Source: Xanthobacteraceae bacterium (lineage in GTDB: Bacteria; Pseudomonadota; Alphaproteobacteria; Rhizobiales; Xanthobacteraceae). From it: 5,282 nucleotides of DNA. Of the stretch, positions 5,126 through 5,282 are shown piece after piece (position 1 is the stretch's first letter; each line of letters starts with the position of its first letter). The DNA is taken from contig JASHRR010001209.1 of NCBI GenBank assembly GCA_030037185.1, positions 1 to 5,282 of the forward strand. Direction: 5' to 3'. The notes beneath the pieces were generated by a model. It was not told where the DNA came from. It did no database searches and saw only the letters and a program-made list of their open reading frames with translations. The translations under genes were made by a program, and so were the position numbers.

Positions 5126-5282
5126 CTATGGCGGCTGTGATTTTGCCGCGGTGCGGAAACGGGATTGGATGGCGCCGAGCCGCCGCTGGTGACGTTCGTT
5201 GATCCGGCGCACCAGCGCCTCCTTGCCTTCGGGTTTGCGCGGCAAGGTCTCCTTGAGCATTTCAACGATATCGCGCGGCGAG
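5126..5282 (-). CDS. C-terminal 51 residues of an unrecognised protein, cut by the right edge
   Basis: On the minus strand a frame enters from the right edge and ends with TAG at 5128-5126. It encodes 51 residues from SPRDIVEMLKETLPRKP, through EALVRRINERHQRRLGAIQ, to SQPP. The segment is strongly basic and likely helical (alternating Leu/Ile/Val with Arg/Lys), which would fit a nucleic-acid-binding or mobile-element protein tail, but I cannot name a family. Coding is supported by the GC-rich third positions and the protein-like, low-complexity-free composition. It runs convergently towards the small membrane ORF, with 43 bp between them. The start and main domain lie outside the window. Confidence 0.5.
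   Translation of the reverse strand, partial: SPRDIVEMLKETLPRKPEGKEALVRRINERHQRRLGAIQSRFRTAAKSQPP

Overview
The window looks like alphaproteobacterial DNA, most likely from the symbiotic or accessory region of a rhizobium such as Bradyrhizobium, Mesorhizobium or Rhizobium. This rests on the FixK-type regulator, the moderately high GC coding style, and a mosaic of intact genes separated by decayed gene pieces. No RNA gene, CRISPR array or complete insertion sequence is visible. The genus assignment is inference.

Left part (1-1440). An intact minus-strand gene at 361-1329 encodes a metal-dependent amidohydrolase of the ACMSD / gamma-resorcylate decarboxylase type, with all expected metal and catalytic residues. 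Downstream of it on the same strand are two probable remnants: a frameshifted start of a zinc-type alcohol dehydrogenase (about 180-331), and the C-terminal part of a second, frameshifted amidohydrolase copy running off the left edge (1 to about 115). They may be what is left of an aromatic-compound operon. Upstream of the intact gene, at 1425-1438, lies a near-perfect FNR/FixK box.

Middle part (1330-2214). This is mostly decayed DNA. It holds a weak TnpB-like zinc-ribbon trace on the minus strand and one short plus-strand ORF of 56 codons (1952-2122) with a good ribosome binding site. Inverted repeats at 2126-2152 separate it from the next gene.

Central gene (2215-3453). This is a periplasmic DegP/HtrA-type serine protease with a signal sequence, the His/Asp/Ser triad and one PDZ domain. 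Codon 244 is an in-frame TAG amber codon, just ten codons before the catalytic serine. The rest of the frame is open and well conserved, so this is a very young pseudogene, a sequencing error or, less likely, a recoded gene. A strong hairpin follows the final stop codon.

Right part (3509-5282). About 500 bp without a recognisable gene leads into an unusual block of three 8-bp motifs spaced exactly 14 bp apart and forming nested palindromes (4028-4065). It lies just upstream of a FixK-like Crp/Fnr regulator (4136-4816). A possible small membrane protein (4819-5082) follows the regulator by 2 bp. The right edge cuts an unrecognised minus-strand gene, of which the last 51 codons are visible (5126-5282).

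Working model (inference): the FixK-like protein acts under low oxygen, and the box at 1425-1438 would place the amidohydrolase in its regulon. The protease and the debris around it show that the region is being eroded.
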